Shown: piece after piece, positions 47,844-58,382 of the stretch
How the letters are laid out: each line of letters begins with the position of its first letter
Position numbering within the stretch: the first letter of the stretch is position 1
Source: Chlorobiaceae bacterium
Lineage (GTDB): Bacteria; Bacteroidota; Chlorobiia; Chlorobiales; Chlorobiaceae
Length of the DNA: 64,000 nucleotides
Direction: 5' to 3'
NCBI GenBank assembly: GCA_012972835.1
Contig: JABDHK010000006.1
Span: forward strand, 1 to 64,000
Made by a program: the position numbers and the translations under genes
Notes under the pieces: generated by a model
The model's database searches: none
Told to the model about the DNA's origin: nothing
The model's input: the letters and a program-made list of their open reading frames with translations, nothing else

Positions 47844-49037
47844 ATGCAGAAAAAAACGTTGTCGGACATAGCAGTCAAAGGTAAACGAGTAATAATGCGC
47901 GTTGATTTCAACGTTCCACTCGACGACAATAAAACGATTACCGACGACAAAAGAATCGTTGAGTCCCTGCCTTCCATTCGTAAAGTTCTCAATGAGGGCG
48001 GACGCCTGGTTTTAATGTCCCACCTGGGCAGGCCGAAAGGAAAAGTCAACCCGGAATACTCGCTTGCCCCTGTGGCAGTAAGACTGGCCGAACTTCTCGG
48101 GTCACCGGTTGCCATGGCAAACGATTGCATCGGCACTGAAGTGATGCAGCAGGTTCTCGCTCTCAAGGACGGGGAAGTAATCCTGCTTGAAAATCTGAGA
48201 TTTCACTCCGAAGAAGAGGCTAATGACCCTGTTTTTTCAAAAGAACTTGCATCGCTCGGCGAGGTTTACGTCAATGATGCATTTGGTACCGCACACAGGG
48301 CCCATGCATCAACAGAAGGAATAACACACTTCATAGAAACAGCCGTAGCAGGCTATCTTATAGAGAGGGAGCTGCTCTATCTGGGAAAAGCTCTTCAGGA
48401 GCCGGAAAGGCCATTTGTGGCTATTCTTGGTGGCTCAAAAATATCAGGAAAAATAGATGTCCTTGAAAACCTTTTCAAAAAAGTCGATACCGTCCTCATC
48501 GGTGGCGCCATGGTCTTCACCTTCTTCAAGGCACAGGGTTACCAGACAGGGAAGTCTCTCGTCGAGGATAGCAAGGTCGAGCTTGCCCTGAAAATTCTTG
48601 AAGAGGCAAAAAACAAGGGAATCAAGCTGCTTCTGCCTGTTGATGTTATTGTTGCACCCGAAATTTCTGCACAGGCCCATAGCCATGCTGTCATGATCAC
48701 CGATATCCCTGAAAATATGATTGGCGTTGATATTGGGCCACTCTCTGCTGAAACATACCGCAACGAAATTCTTTCCGCACGGACAGTTCTCTGGAACGGG
48801 CCAATGGGCGTGTTTGAAATTGACAACTTCGCGGCAGGCACCATGGCAGTCGCAAAGGCGTTGGCTGAGGCAACCACAAAAGGAGCGACAACTATTGTCG
48901 GCGGCGGTGACTCTGCTGCTGCAATAGCTAAAGCAGGTCTCGCAAAAGAGATTACCCATATCTCCACAGGAGGAGGTGCAAGCCTTGAATTCCTTGAAGG
49001 CAAGGAACTCCCAGGCATTGCCGCGCTGAACGACTAA
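47844..49037 (+). CDS. pgk: Phosphoglycerate kinase
   Basis: A 397-aa kinase of glycolysis and gluconeogenesis. [20 protein letters not shown] is the N-terminal substrate site, [18 protein letters not shown] and [13 protein letters not shown] follow, and [19 protein letters not shown] and GGGDSAAAI are the nucleotide-binding segments. Length is normal. It has its own upstream spacer of 106 nt after mltG and a hairpin after the stop. Confidence 0.96.
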   Translation: MQKKTLSDIAVKGKRVIMRVDFNVPLDDNKTITDDKRIVESLPSIRKVLNEGGRLVLMSHLGRPKGKVNPEYSLAPVAVRLAELLGSPVAMANDCIGTEVMQQVLALKDGEVILLENLRFHSEEEANDPVFSKELASLGEVYVNDAFGTAHRAHASTEGITHFIETAVAGYLIERELLYLGKALQEPERPFVAILGGSKISGKIDVLENLFKKVDTVLIGGAMVFTFFKAQGYQTGKSLVEDSKVELALKILEEAKNKGIKLLLPVDVIVAPEISAQAHSHAVMITDIPENMIGVDIGPLSAETYRNEILSARTVLWNGPMGVFEIDNFAAGTMAVAKALAEATTKGATTIVGGGDSAAAIAKAGLAKEITHISTGGGASLEFLEGKELPGIAALND

Positions 49038-49041
49038 CCAG

Positions 49042-49072
49042 TTCCGTACAGAATAACTCTTTACGGAATTTA
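49042..49072 (+). terminator. Probable terminator after pgk
   Basis: TTCCGTA and TACGGAA pair over 7 bp with a 13-nt loop, followed by TTTATCTTT. A second hairpin CCCGCTG-ATCAA-CAGCGGG lies at 49090-49108. Together they separate pgk from the rhomboid gene. Confidence 0.55.
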
Positions 49073-49128
49073 TCTTTAAGACGCTCACTCCCGCTGATCA
49101 ACAGCGGGACAGGGCAGAACTACAGCTA

Positions 49129-49947
49129 TTGATGAACTATTCCAGCCAGCCATACAGTCCCGGGGGCTTTCAGTTTATACCCCCTGCAATCAAAACCATT
49201 ATTGTCATTAACATTGCGGTCTTTGCACTGCAATTCACGCCATTCGGGGAAACCATTCTCAACCTTGGATCGCTTTGGCCCCTTGGCTCCGGCAACTTCC
49301 GAATCTGGCAGCCTGTGACCTACATGTTTCTGCACGGGGGGGGCACTCACCTCTTCTTCAACATGTTTGCCTTATGGATGTTCGGAGCGGAAATTGAGAA
49401 CTACTGGGGCACCCGGCAATTCAACACCTATTACTTTGTCTGTGGCATCGGAGCAGCAGCAATCAACCTGCTGGCAACCGTCGGTGATCCATACCCAACG
49501 GTTGGGGCCTCAGGGGCTATTTACGGCGTACTGCTTGCTTTCGGCATGATGTTCCCTGACCGCTATATTCTGCTTTATTTTCTCTTCCCCGTCAAGGCCA
49601 AATATTTTATTGCCGGCTATGCGCTCATTGAATTTTTCTCTGGTTTCGGCAGCCGGGCCATGGGCAGCGGCAGCAATATCGCCCATTTTGCGCATCTCGG
49701 CGGAATGCTGATTGGCTTCATCTACATCTCCATAAAACGAGCTGAATGGTCATTTTCCGGACTGACGGATAAAATCAGCTCTCTTGGAAAAAAGAAAACC
49801 GGTCCGCGCCTTCATCGACCGAACAGCATAGAGCCCCCGGTCTCCGAAGCAGAAATCAATGCTATCCTCGACAAAATTTCTGAACGAGGTTATGGTTCAT
49901 TATCAGCTGAAGAGCGCCGCAAGCTCCTCAAGGCTGGTGGCAAATAA
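49129..49947 (+). CDS. Rhomboid-family intramembrane serine protease
   Basis: A 272-aa protein with six hydrophobic segments. HGGGTHLFFNMFALWMFG carries the HxxxN oxyanion motif, GASGAIYGVLLAFG the catalytic serine (GxSG), and AHFAHLGGMLIGF the catalytic histidine. The C-terminal 70 residues are cytoplasmic and end in a helical ERGYGSLSAEERRKLLKAG segment common in this family. Substrates unknown. It meets the convergent rRNA methyltransferase gene with a 4-nt gap. Confidence 0.92.
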   Translation: MMNYSSQPYSPGGFQFIPPAIKTIIVINIAVFALQFTPFGETILNLGSLWPLGSGNFRIWQPVTYMFLHGGGTHLFFNMFALWMFGAEIENYWGTRQFNTYYFVCGIGAAAINLLATVGDPYPTVGASGAIYGVLLAFGMMFPDRYILLYFLFPVKAKYFIAGYALIEFFSGFGSRAMGSGSNIAHFAHLGGMLIGFIYISIKRAEWSFSGLTDKISSLGKKKTGPRLHRPNSIEPPVSEAEINAILDKISERGYGSLSAEERRKLLKAGGK

Positions 49948-49951
49948 CCCT

Positions 49952-51400
49952 TCAACACAGCGCTATCCTCTCAAAGCAGGCAACACTCTCGATATGACTG
50001 GTATGAGGAAACATATCAACCGGCTGCACCGATAGAAGCGTGTAGCCGTGTGCGCATATCTCCTTCCCGTCGCGCGCAAGGCTTGCCGGGTTACAACTGA
50101 CATAAACTATACGCCTCGGCCTGAGACGGATCATTGTAGCAAGTGCCTTTGGCTGCATCCCTGCCCTTGGAGGATCGGTAATGAGCACCCCAGGGGTATC
50201 ATAGCATTCAAGACTCCCTAACAGGGCATGGAAATCCTTGAGATCAACCTTATAAAAAGCCGCATTATTGATTCCGTTCAACACTGCATTGGAACGTGCG
50301 TCGTTAATGGAACTTTCCACCACTTCAAGGCCGACTATCTGGCGACAGTGCTTTGCCAGATAAAGGGTTATGGTTCCAGTGCCACAATAGAGGTCGTAAA
50401 CGGTATCCTTTTCACTCAGCCCGGCAACATCAAGGATACACTTGTAGAGAACCTCTGCCTGTGAAGAGTTGGTCTGGAAAAAAGAGTTTGCCGATATTCT
50501 GAAATCAAGGCCACCAAGCCGCTCGGTAATATATCCCACACCGCTTAGCGTAAACTCCTCATCGCCTGTAGCAACACTGTTCAATCGTTGCGTTACATTA
50601 TTGAGCACAGTCATCTTCACGCCCTCCATACCCGATTCAAGGTGCATCCGGTATCGCTGCATAATATCCTCGTCATACCACGAGGTAACAAGATTAACCA
50701 TAACCTCTTCACGATCTTCACTGAAGCGCACCACAAGATTCCGTAAATATCCGGTATGTGCCTTGGCGGAGTATAGCGTAAGGGCGTTGGCCAGAACAAA
50801 CTCCCTGGTCAACACAAGCACCCTGTTCATCGACTGCTTTGCAAGAAAGCAGTAGTCAATGTCGAGCACCTTTTCAAAGTTACCCGGCGTATGAAAGCCG
50901 AGAGCAACATCCTTTGGGCGAAGGAGTTTTTCCTGCGAGAGCTCTTCGGGGAGAAGATAGCGCATGTTGGAAAACGAAAACTCAATCTTGTTGCGGTAAT
51001 GAAACGGAGCCGCAGCGGCAAGCGCAGACGCAACCGGAGGAGCAACAAAGTCTCCGATGTGCTCAAGCGCATCCCGCACCTTTTTCTCCTTATACAGAAG
51101 CTGCGCCTCATAGCGGATATGCATCAGCTTGCATCCACCGCAAATCCCAAAATAGCTGCACAATGGGTCAGTCCTGTCGGGAGAGGGTTCAAGCACCTCA
51201 ACCACAAGAGCCTCTATATACCGCTGCCTTACTTTTTTTATCCGTGCTGAAACCAGATCGCCGACGGCAAGCATACCGCCAACCATCACCCCCATACCAT
51301 TCTCAAGCCGTCCAAAACACTGATCTTTCTCCGCCTGATCAGTTATTCTCAACTCTATTATATCGTCTCTCTTTAATTTCGTCTGTTCCGTAATCGCCAT
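49952..51400 (-). CDS. rlmD: 23S rRNA (uracil-C5)-methyltransferase, RlmD/RumA type
   Basis: A 482-aa protein with an N-terminal TRAM domain (ELRITDQAEKDQCFGRLENG), iron-sulfur cysteines in CSYFGICGGC, SAM-binding VYDLYCGTGTITLYLA, and VYVSCNPASLARD with the catalytic cysteine. It methylates U in 23S rRNA; the exact position (1939 or 747) cannot be told by eye. Confidence 0.9.
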   Translation of the reverse strand: MAITEQTKLKRDDIIELRITDQAEKDQCFGRLENGMGVMVGGMLAVGDLVSARIKKVRQRYIEALVVEVLEPSPDRTDPLCSYFGICGGCKLMHIRYEAQLLYKEKKVRDALEHIGDFVAPPVASALAAAAPFHYRNKIEFSFSNMRYLLPEELSQEKLLRPKDVALGFHTPGNFEKVLDIDYCFLAKQSMNRVLVLTREFVLANALTLYSAKAHTGYLRNLVVRFSEDREEVMVNLVTSWYDEDIMQRYRMHLESGMEGVKMTVLNNVTQRLNSVATGDEEFTLSGVGYITERLGGLDFRISANSFFQTNSSQAEVLYKCILDVAGLSEKDTVYDLYCGTGTITLYLAKHCRQIVGLEVVESSINDARSNAVLNGINNAAFYKVDLKDFHALLGSLECYDTPGVLITDPPRAGMQPKALATMIRLRPRRIVYVSCNPASLARDGKEICAHGYTLLSVQPVDMFPHTSHIESVACFERIALC

Positions 51401-51446
51401 AATACCTTGTTTTTATGTGCCTTGGCTAAACCTATAACCCGGGAAC

Positions 51447-51464
51447 GCCGAGCCCCAGCTCGGC
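51447..51464. repeat. Small hairpin between the small Cys gene and rlmD
   Basis: GCCGAGC-CCCA-GCTCGGC, a 7-bp GC-rich stem with a 4-nt loop. There is no T-run directly after it, so terminator function is uncertain. Confidence 0.5.
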
Positions 51465-51532
51465 ATCATGTTTCAAAGCCCAGCTCAAGCCACACCCCTG
51501 TTCTGAAGAGTGTGGCAGTGAACCTTGTCCGG

Positions 51533-51796
51533 CTACTGTTGCTGTTCGAGAATTTCTATAATTTCCTCTGGTGATTCAGGCTTGCTAATAAACTGCCCAC
51601 ACCAATGGCTTGGCTGCACTTCGGGCCATCCTGAACATTTCTGAGACTGTACAACAATGTCGGTACCGGATCGATGGCTGCTTATATCAACAAAAACTTC
51701 CGGAGGATTTAATCTGCACTCAGATGCTGCTGTTTTACCGTTGTTTTTTCTGCTTGCCACGCAATAAAAAACACAATGTTCGCAATTATTTTCCAC
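51533..51796 (-). CDS. Small cysteine-rich protein of unknown function
   Basis: An 87-aa protein with CEHCVFYC near the start, then SECRLNPPEVFV, CSGWPEV and HWCGQF. The spacing CxxCxxxC ... CRxxPP ... WPxV ... WCGxF is a pattern I know from small probable zinc-binding proteins found in bacteria and phages; function is unknown. It lies alone between the ROK gene and rlmD on the minus strand. The conserved pattern makes it a real gene. Confidence 0.7.
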   Translation of the reverse strand: MENNCEHCVFYCVASRKNNGKTAASECRLNPPEVFVDISSHRSGTDIVVQSQKCSGWPEVQPSHWCGQFISKPESPEEIIEILEQQQ

Positions 51797-51883
51797 ACCT
51801 ACCTCCGTCTAAATTATTAAACACTATTTCAAGAGATAGCAATATAACGGGATTGAAATCATTTTTTTACCCAATCCTCATGC

Positions 51884-52807
51884 TTAACAGCTAATCTCGG
51901 TACGGGTCAGTAACGCGACGCCAAAAACACCGGCGCTGTCACCGAGAAGTGGCCGAAAAAGAGGGATTCTAAGCTCGCTGTTAAACAAATGTCGTTCAAT
52001 GGCGTGTTGAGCATCTTTTGAATAGAGCTGCTCAACACGCCCTACTCCGCCTCCGAGAATGCAGAGATCCGGATCAAGAATGTTGATCACCTGGGCAAGT
52101 GCTTTACCGAAATAATAGAGCAAGCGTTCAATAGTTTCAGCCGCAGCAGTGTCAGTTCCCGTTTCTTGAGAAATCTTCTCCAGCGGGGAGAACCGTCCGC
52201 TTAATTGCTGATAATAACGCTCAAGCGCCGGGCCGGAAATAACCGTCTCGACACAGCCAGCCCTGCCGCAATAGCAGAGTTCTCCTCCGGAGATAAGTTC
52301 GTTGTGGCCCCACTCTCCGGCAATACCGTGGGCACCGTGCCGCACCTTGCCTCTGCAGACAATCCCTCCACCTACACCAGTACCGAGAATAATGCCAAAA
52401 GCAGTTTTTGATGAATCGCGCATGAGTGATGACGCTACGCCAAACATCGATTCGGCAAGAGCAAAACAGTTGGCATCGTTTTCTATCGCTACCGCTCTGT
52501 TGAGAACCCCCTCTACATCGCGTTTCAGATCGCAGCCATTAAGGCATACCGTATTTGAATTTTTCATGACACCAAGCTCTGCATCATAGCGTCCGGGGGT
52601 TCCTATGCCTATCACCTCGGGAGGAAGCATACCGGACTCAAGAGAGATCATCTCTACCAGTTGACCGATGCGCTCAAGAATATGACAATAACCTCGGGAT
52701 GCCTCGGTGAGAATTCTGCGACGTATCAGTGGCTTCAAGGCGCTGTCGATCACTACCCCCTCGATTTTTGTGCCACCAAGATCGATGCCCCAGTACATTT
52801 CAGCCAT
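51884..52807 (-). CDS. ROK-family sugar kinase (glucokinase-like)
   Basis: About 307 aa. MYWGIDLGGTKIEGVVID is the ATP-binding start, GEWGHNELISGGELCYCGRAGCVET has the ROK zinc-cluster signature (CxCGxxGC), and GILGTGVGGGIVCRGK and LDPDLCILGGGVGRVEQL follow. Such proteins phosphorylate glucose, mannose or N-acetylhexosamines. I choose the ATG at 52807 (GAGAG site 8 nt upstream), which overlaps the PAP2 gene by 8 nt; the longer frame to 52882 lies inside PAP2. Confidence 0.87.
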   Translation of the reverse strand: MAEMYWGIDLGGTKIEGVVIDSALKPLIRRRILTEASRGYCHILERIGQLVEMISLESGMLPPEVIGIGTPGRYDAELGVMKNSNTVCLNGCDLKRDVEGVLNRAVAIENDANCFALAESMFGVASSLMRDSSKTAFGIILGTGVGGGIVCRGKVRHGAHGIAGEWGHNELISGGELCYCGRAGCVETVISGPALERYYQQLSGRFSPLEKISQETGTDTAAAETIERLLYYFGKALAQVINILDPDLCILGGGVGRVEQLYSKDAQHAIERHLFNSELRIPLFRPLLGDSAGVFGVALLTRTEISC

Positions 52808-53402
52808 TGCAGCAACTCTCTTTGCGCATGATAAGCAGCTGAATCTTGTTCTTCCAAAGCCATGAGACGAAAAGATAGACAAGGCTTGCGCTGCAGAGTC
52901 CGATCACCATTCCTCCAAGAACATCACCGGGGTAGTGGACGCCGACATAAACCCGCGAAAAGGCTATGGCCAAGGCGTAGAGTATCATGACAACCGTAAA
53001 GAGTTTTTCAACAAGCACTCCCCGATGAAAAAATATCCATGTTACTCCGGCAACAGCAGAAGAGTTTGCCGCATGGGAAGAGGCAAAGGAATAACTCCTC
53101 ATCTGGTAAACAAGCAGACGGACATGCTCAAGAGCAAAGCAGGGGCGTTCACGCTGAATAAGGGATTTGAAAATGCCTGATGCAACAAAATCGGCCAGAC
53201 CAACAGCAAGAAGTGTGAAAAGAATAATCAAAAAACCCTCTTTTCCCTTTCTAACGGCAATAAAAAGAGCTGCCATAAAATAAATATGCCCCGACAGCCT
53301 CTCTCTGGTGAGAAACACCATGAGATCATCGACTGCCGGATGAACCAGATGAAGGTTCAGCAGATGGAACAGCCATACATCAGCCTGCTCAATCAGCGCC
53401 AT
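52800..53402 (-). CDS. PAP2-family membrane phosphatase
   Basis: A 200-aa membrane protein with five or six helices. The three phosphatase motifs are KSLIQRERP (KxxxxxxRP), SFASSHAAN (the SGH region, here SSH) and SRVYVGVHYPGDVLGG (SRxxxxxHxxxD). It probably acts on undecaprenyl diphosphate or another lipid phosphate; substrate unknown. It follows yidC by 7 nt and overlaps the ROK gene. Confidence 0.88.
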   Translation of the reverse strand: MALIEQADVWLFHLLNLHLVHPAVDDLMVFLTRERLSGHIYFMAALFIAVRKGKEGFLIILFTLLAVGLADFVASGIFKSLIQRERPCFALEHVRLLVYQMRSYSFASSHAANSSAVAGVTWIFFHRGVLVEKLFTVVMILYALAIAFSRVYVGVHYPGDVLGGMVIGLCSASLVYLFVSWLWKNKIQLLIMRKESCCNG

Positions 53403-53409
53403 AATTTAT

Positions 53410-55164
53410 TTACTTTTTAGCTCCCCCTTTTTTCTTTTTCAGGGATGAGCCAGAAGAAGAGGTTCCAAGATTAACTTTCGGCATATCGTCAGCTGTGGTA
53501 GTTTTGTTGATATAAAACTGCTGAGCGACACTGAAAATATTAAACATCAGGTAGTAGAGGCCAAGACCAGCCGGCATATTATTAAAAAAGAGCAACATCA
53601 TGGCAGGAAACATGTAGACCATGATTTTCATCTGCTCATTGGTCTGGGTGGTAGGCGTGATTTTCTGCTGCACAAAAACCGTAACAGCCATCAATATTGG
53701 GAAAACTGCAATGTGATCGCCATACATGGGAAGGCTAAAGCCAAAATCAAAAATAGAATCAGGAATAGAGAGATCCTTTACCCAAAGCAGGCCATGCTGA
53801 CGAAGCTGGATTGAGGAACGGAAAACATAAAACATTGCATAGAGCAGGGGCATCTGCAACAGCACCGGCAAACACCCGCCAAGCGGGTTCACACCAGCCT
53901 CCTTGTAAATTCTACCCAGTTCACTCTGCAGTTTTGCGGGGTTATCCTTGTACTTTTCCTGAAGCTCCTTGAGAGCAGGCTGCAGGGCTGACATCTTTTT
54001 CATTGACTTCGTTGAAGCAATGGAAAGGGGATAGGTTACAAGCTTGATCAAAAAAGCAAAAATGATTATGATAAGCCCATAATTACCGATAAAGGTATTC
54101 ATCCAGCTGAATACCGGCAATATTATATACTCGGCAAATGGTCTGGTCAGCCAGTCCCATCCGAAATCCATGATCTTTTCAAGATCAACCTTCTGTGCTT
54201 TGACAATATTGTAATCCAGTGGGCCGAGATAGAGGCTGAAACGATTATCAACAACATTGCCCGTAGAGGGAACTCCCATTTTCAGGGCAACAACATAATC
54301 CGCGAAATCATCGGCCTTTCTTTTACCGTCAAGAAAAATCCCTTCAGTACGACCCTGAGGTATAAGTGCGGCAACGAAATACTTATTGCGAACAGCAACC
54401 CATTTAGCTTCCCCTGACTGCTCTTCACGGTAGACCTGATTCTCCTTGCTTGCAGTAAGTTTGACCAGACTTCCACCAAGATATGCGCTAGCAATTGCAC
54501 TTTGAGCCTCATCTTTACGGTTTTTTTCCGAATAGACTAAACCTCCGTCCCACTGCAGCTGGTACTCATTGCCGGCAAGTGCATTTGCAAATCCTGTCAG
54601 CTTGATGTCATAATCAACCTTATAGCTGTTTCCCCCAAAAAGATAGGTAATATCAATAGCCTGCTGGGGAGCAACATCAAGGTGATAACGCACTGCATAG
54701 CTCTCCTTGCCGCCGATAGTCTTAAGAGTATCAAGCGTTACACTGCGAAAATAAAGGTCACGTGTATCTATTTTTTTACCTTCCCTGGTAAGAAAAAGAA
54801 GGGAAAGAGCACCGTTTTTCTCATTGCTGACCAGGTCAAACGCCTTATGATTACTGTCAAGATGCTTTTTAAGCACCAGCGACTTCAATGTGGCGCCTTT
54901 TGTGGACAGTGTTGCACGAAAAAGATCGTTTTCTACCTTAAGAACCTGCTCCTTCCCGGCAGTTGCTTGAGTAAAGACGCCAAGATTTTCGGTAATGGGA
55001 ATCTGAGCTGCACGAACTTCCTCAACCTTCCGCTCCGCCTGCTCTGTTTTCACAGCTGCTACAGGCTTCACCACTTTTTTTTCTGGCGACATAAACTGAA
55101 GCCAGACAATCATGATCAAGCCTATCAGCGCAAGACCGGTTACTGAATTTCTATCCATTACCAC
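53410..55164 (-). CDS. yidC: Membrane protein insertase YidC
   Basis: A 584-aa Gram-negative YidC. N-terminal membrane helix ([20 protein letters not shown]), a large periplasmic beta domain, then the conserved 60KD domain with [59 protein letters not shown] and [20 protein letters not shown]. The Lys-rich tail ([10 protein letters not shown]) binds ribosomes. Part of the rpmH-rnpA-yidD-yidC run at the origin. Confidence 0.96.
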   Translation of the reverse strand: MVMDRNSVTGLALIGLIMIVWLQFMSPEKKVVKPVAAVKTEQAERKVEEVRAAQIPITENLGVFTQATAGKEQVLKVENDLFRATLSTKGATLKSLVLKKHLDSNHKAFDLVSNEKNGALSLLFLTREGKKIDTRDLYFRSVTLDTLKTIGGKESYAVRYHLDVAPQQAIDITYLFGGNSYKVDYDIKLTGFANALAGNEYQLQWDGGLVYSEKNRKDEAQSAIASAYLGGSLVKLTASKENQVYREEQSGEAKWVAVRNKYFVAALIPQGRTEGIFLDGKRKADDFADYVVALKMGVPSTGNVVDNRFSLYLGPLDYNIVKAQKVDLEKIMDFGWDWLTRPFAEYIILPVFSWMNTFIGNYGLIIIIFAFLIKLVTYPLSIASTKSMKKMSALQPALKELQEKYKDNPAKLQSELGRIYKEAGVNPLGGCLPVLLQMPLLYAMFYVFRSSIQLRQHGLLWVKDLSIPDSIFDFGFSLPMYGDHIAVFPILMAVTVFVQQKITPTTQTNEQMKIMVYMFPAMMLLFFNNMPAGLGLYYLMFNIFSVAQQFYINKTTTADDMPKVNLGTSSSGSSLKKKKGGAKK

Positions 55165-55176
55165 TCACTTTTGTTA

Positions 55177-55428
55177 TTACTGTGAAACTCTTTTTTTATT
55201 TATGGGCACCGGGTCAAAACCTCCCTTTGCAAAGGGATTACATCGCAGAACGCGCCACACCGTCAACCAAGATGCATAAAAAAAATTATGCTGCTGAAAA
55301 GCTTCAAGAGCATAACTTGAACAGGTAGGAAAATATCTGCAGGAGGGGCCAAGCAAAGGAGAAAGAAACCTTTGATAAAATTTTATCGCAACAATCGGCA
55401 CCTGATTTACAATCGTCCAGCTACTCAT
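55177..55428 (-). CDS. yidD: Membrane protein insertion efficiency factor YidD
   Basis: An 83-aa protein containing [31 protein letters not shown] and [14 protein letters not shown], the whole YidD signature. It helps YidC insert proteins. It lies 12 nt before yidC. Confidence 0.93.
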   Translation of the reverse strand: MSSWTIVNQVPIVAIKFYQRFLSPLLGPSCRYFPTCSSYALEAFQQHNFFYASWLTVWRVLRCNPFAKGGFDPVPINKKRVSQ

Positions 55429-55515
55429 GCTTTCTCATCCTTTATGCAGCATAAAAACATATATACCGTCTTGTTCGCCTGTAAGAACGCAATGCCAATC
55501 TCTGCAGCTCGCTTT

Positions 55516-55929
55516 TCAAGAAAGACTCATGTTCTGCAATAACTTCCTGACTTCCACCCGGAATGCATCAAGGTTTGGGAACGTTTGTTTTCTGCCTGTA
55601 TAAATAAATGCAATACAGAGCAGCCCATGAACAATGCCATCATGCGGAAACTCCACTCTACACTCTAAACACGATTTCTCAAGCCGGTAAGCTTCTCTCA
55701 TCATTCTTTTTATCCTGTTGCGATGAACAGAAGAGTGGAGTGTTTTTTTACTCACAGCAAAGAGAATGGCTGGAAATCCCTGAACAACATTGCCCTCAGG
55801 ATTGAAAGAGGCGTATACCATTTTTAAAAAATCGCCTTTCAAACCCTTTCCGCTCCTGAAAAGGAGTGAAATCAATAGTGTTTTCCTCAAAATCTCATGC
55901 TTTCGCAGAGAGTGGACGTGTAACTTATT
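55516..55929 (-). CDS. rnpA: Ribonuclease P protein component
   Basis: About 137 aa. LRKHEILRK starts the conserved domain and SVHRNRIKRMMREAYR is the RNR signature that binds RNase P RNA. The reading frame has no ATG near its beginning: it can start at TTG 55947 or at TTG 55929 (NKLHVHSLRKHEILR), which I prefer for length. A 10-codon frame with an ATG at 55957 (MNKIAPSRFE) ends exactly over the second TTG and could couple translation. Confidence 0.87.
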   Translation of the reverse strand, partial: NKLHVHSLRKHEILRKTLLISLLFRSGKGLKGDFLKMVYASFNPEGNVVQGFPAILFAVSKKTLHSSVHRNRIKRMMREAYRLEKSCLECRVEFPHDGIVHGLLCIAFIYTGRKQTFPNLDAFRVEVRKLLQNMSLS

Positions 55930-55993
55930 CAAAACGTGAAGGAGCAATTTTATTCATCAGCCAACCAGGGATATGAGTTGACACTGCGGTCGA

Positions 55994-56155
55994 TTACTGT
56001 CCGGCTGTACCCATTGCGCTGCTTACTGAAAGAGAGTGACGCCCTTTGGCTCTTCTGGCAGAAAGAACTCTCCGGCCATTCTTGGTGGACATTCTCTGTC
56101 TGAAACCATGCTTGTTTCTTCTTTTTCTATTCCGAGGCTGAAAGGTCCTTTTCAT
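55994..56155 (-). CDS. rpmH: 50S ribosomal protein L34
   Basis: A 53-aa highly basic protein starting [20 protein letters not shown] and continuing [19 protein letters not shown], the unmistakable L34 sequence. It begins the leftward operon next to the origin, 64 nt before rnpA. The C-terminal [14 protein letters not shown] is an extra few residues. Confidence 0.97.
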   Translation of the reverse strand: MKRTFQPRNRKRRNKHGFRQRMSTKNGRRVLSARRAKGRHSLSVSSAMGTAGQ

Positions 56156-56625
56156 CGCTTATAGCTCCAACTTATTTATAATAATTCAATAGTACAGGTC
56201 GCGTAATTTAGCATAATGAACAATCAATAACAAATGCTTCTGCTAAGTGACATGGATTACCAGCCAAAACAACCGCTTTTATTTTACCAAAATAATGTTT
56301 TGGTGTTGTAAAAAAATTAGCTTCACAACAAGTTATCAACATTGTGGATAACTTGTTGATAAAAAAACATCGCGCACCAAAACCTCTTAATAGTCCTACC
56401 TTTTAAAGAATCAACACATGTTGACTACTTTTTGTTATTGAGGAGTTAAGATAAACAATATCAATAAGATACTGTGTTGAAAACTCTCTATTTCCATCTC
56501 CCCTCATAGGAAAGGATTTTCATAAAGGAAATTGTTTTTTATCCACTTAAAACACTAACTTGTGAACAGTAAATGTTGATGGATTCTGGCAATGTCGATC
56601 CTTACCTCTCAAATCTCCGTTTGTT
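56156..56625. other. oriC: Probable replication origin (oriC) with DnaA boxes
   Basis: 470 bp without a gene, between divergent rpmH and dnaA, strongly AT-rich. Three DnaA boxes lie within 30 bp: TTATCAACA at 56333-56341, TGTGGATAA (reverse TTATCCACA) at 56343-56351 and TGTTGATAA (reverse) at 56354-56362, forming an inverted repeat ACAAGTTATC/GATAACTTGT. A further TTATCCACT is at 56539-56547. AT-rich runs on both sides could be the unwinding element. The setting next to rpmH, dnaA and dnaN is that of a bacterial origin. Confidence 0.85.
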
Positions 56626-58101
56626 ATGCTTGAAGTTACGTCAAAAGCTTTTCCTGAATATCCACAAACCAATACCCAGAAAGGCTCCTCTATGGAGCAA
56701 CAGGTCTGGGAGGCATGTCTGAATGCTCTCAGAGAAAAAATAAATCCGCTTGCATTTAAAACCTGGTTTTTTCCCATCAAGCCGCTCAGCTTTTCTGGCA
56801 GTGAGCTTACTATTGAGGTTCCAAGCCAGTTTTTTTATGAGTGGATTGAAGAAAATTACTCTTCTTTTTTAAAGCAGGCGCTTAAGGAGGTGATAGGACC
56901 CGATGCAAGGCTGATGTATTCAATAGTTATGGATAAATCACAAGGGCAGCCTGTCACCATAGAATTACCGCACCAGAACGCAATGAATAGCGATTTCATT
57001 GCTTCAAGTATAGCTTCAGCTGAACGCTCAAAAAGCACAGACGACTTTCAACGCAACCTGGCACGATTTGAAACACATTTAAATCTTAAATACACCTTTG
57101 AAACACTCATCAGGGGCGACTGCAACTCATTAGCATTTGCCGCGTCAAAATCGGTTGCTCAAAGCCCTGGCCAGAATGCCTTTAATCCACTGGTCATTTA
57201 CGGCGGTGTCGGTCTTGGAAAAACACATATGATGCAGGCTATAGGTAATAGTGTTCGGGAGAACCGCCTTTCGGAAAGGGTACTTTATGTGTCAAGTGAA
57301 AAATTTGCAATCGACTTTGTCAATGCCATCCAGAATGGAAAAATACAGGAATTTTCCTCATTTTACCGTTCCATTGATGTGCTTATTATCGATGACATTC
57401 AGTTCTTTTCTGGCAAAGAAAAAACACAGGAAGAAATTTTTCACATTTTCAACACCCTGCATCAATCAAACAAACAAATTATACTCTCAGCTGACAGGCC
57501 GATCAAAGATATCAAGGGAATTGAAGACCGCCTGATATCACGCTTCAACTGGGGACTGTCAGCAGATATCCAACCTCCTGACTACGAAACACGTAAAGCT
57601 ATTATTCTCAGTAAGTTACTTCAAAGCGGAGTGAATCTTGAAGAGGCTGTTATTGAGTTTATTGCAACCAATATCACTGAGAATGTCAGAGAGCTGGAAG
57701 GGTGTATTGTTAAACTGCTTGCCGCACAATCTCTTGATAACAGAGAGATTGATCTCCAGTTTACCAAAACAACCCTCAAAGATATTATTCGGCATACAAC
57801 AAAACGACTGACACTCGACACTATAGAAAAAGCGGTCTGCTCTTACTTTTCAATTACCCCAAATGACTTGAAAGGTAAATCGAAAAAGAAAGAGATTGCT
57901 GTCGGGCGCCAGATAGCCATGTACCTTTCAAAACATTTGACCGAATCATCACTCAAGACAATTGGCCTTCATTTTGGCGGAAGAGATCACTCAACGGTTA
58001 TCCATGCAGTGAACACGATTACCAAACGCGTTGAGTCGTTGGCCGAAGAAAGAAAAAAAATTGAAGAGATCAAAAAAAGAATTGAGATCAGTTCCATGTG
58101 A
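56626..58101 (+). CDS. dnaA: Chromosomal replication initiator DnaA
   Basis: A 491-aa AAA+ protein. N-terminal [21 protein letters not shown], Walker [18 protein letters not shown], Walker [20 protein letters not shown] and the C-terminal box-binding helix [19 protein letters not shown] are all present. It binds the DnaA boxes upstream and opens the origin. The ATG at 56626 is taken; an ATG at 56692 ([10 protein letters not shown]) is a plausible internal start with neither having a clear Shine-Dalgarno. Confidence 0.96.
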   Translation: MLEVTSKAFPEYPQTNTQKGSSMEQQVWEACLNALREKINPLAFKTWFFPIKPLSFSGSELTIEVPSQFFYEWIEENYSSFLKQALKEVIGPDARLMYSIVMDKSQGQPVTIELPHQNAMNSDFIASSIASAERSKSTDDFQRNLARFETHLNLKYTFETLIRGDCNSLAFAASKSVAQSPGQNAFNPLVIYGGVGLGKTHMMQAIGNSVRENRLSERVLYVSSEKFAIDFVNAIQNGKIQEFSSFYRSIDVLIIDDIQFFSGKEKTQEEIFHIFNTLHQSNKQIILSADRPIKDIKGIEDRLISRFNWGLSADIQPPDYETRKAIILSKLLQSGVNLEEAVIEFIATNITENVRELEGCIVKLLAAQSLDNREIDLQFTKTTLKDIIRHTTKRLTLDTIEKAVCSYFSITPNDLKGKSKKKEIAVGRQIAMYLSKHLTESSLKTIGLHFGGRDHSTVIHAVNTITKRVESLAEERKKIEEIKKRIEISSM

Positions 58102-58382
58102 TCTCTGGTGTTGGTAATGTGTTGGTTTTATGTGCACTACCTCTTGATAACCTGCAAGCTGTCAACACTATATTTAAAGAGGGATAATCATCAACAAGCT
58201 ACCCACAAGAAAGTAGTGCTATAGTGTGGTGGTTGTGAACAGTTTTATGTGGTGTTATTTATTGTTTAAATGATATTTTTATAATAAAATAGAAATTATT
58301 TATTACGAGTTATCCAGATATCAACACACTCAACAACAACAACAAATTTTTATAAATACTTAATTAGTTAAAGTTGGAGCAG
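58102..58382. other. AT-rich dnaA-dnaN spacer with a DnaA-box-like site
   Basis: 281 bp without a gene. It is rich in A and T (for instance the run around 58260-58305) and has a TTATCCAGA box-like site at 58310-58318 and several TGTTG/CAACA words. It may be a second origin element or the dnaN promoter; I cannot decide. Confidence 0.45.

Noticed and set aside
48444-49088. A 214-codon open frame on the minus strand
   Set aside because: Antisense to pgk, which is fully conserved; the long frame is a shadow.
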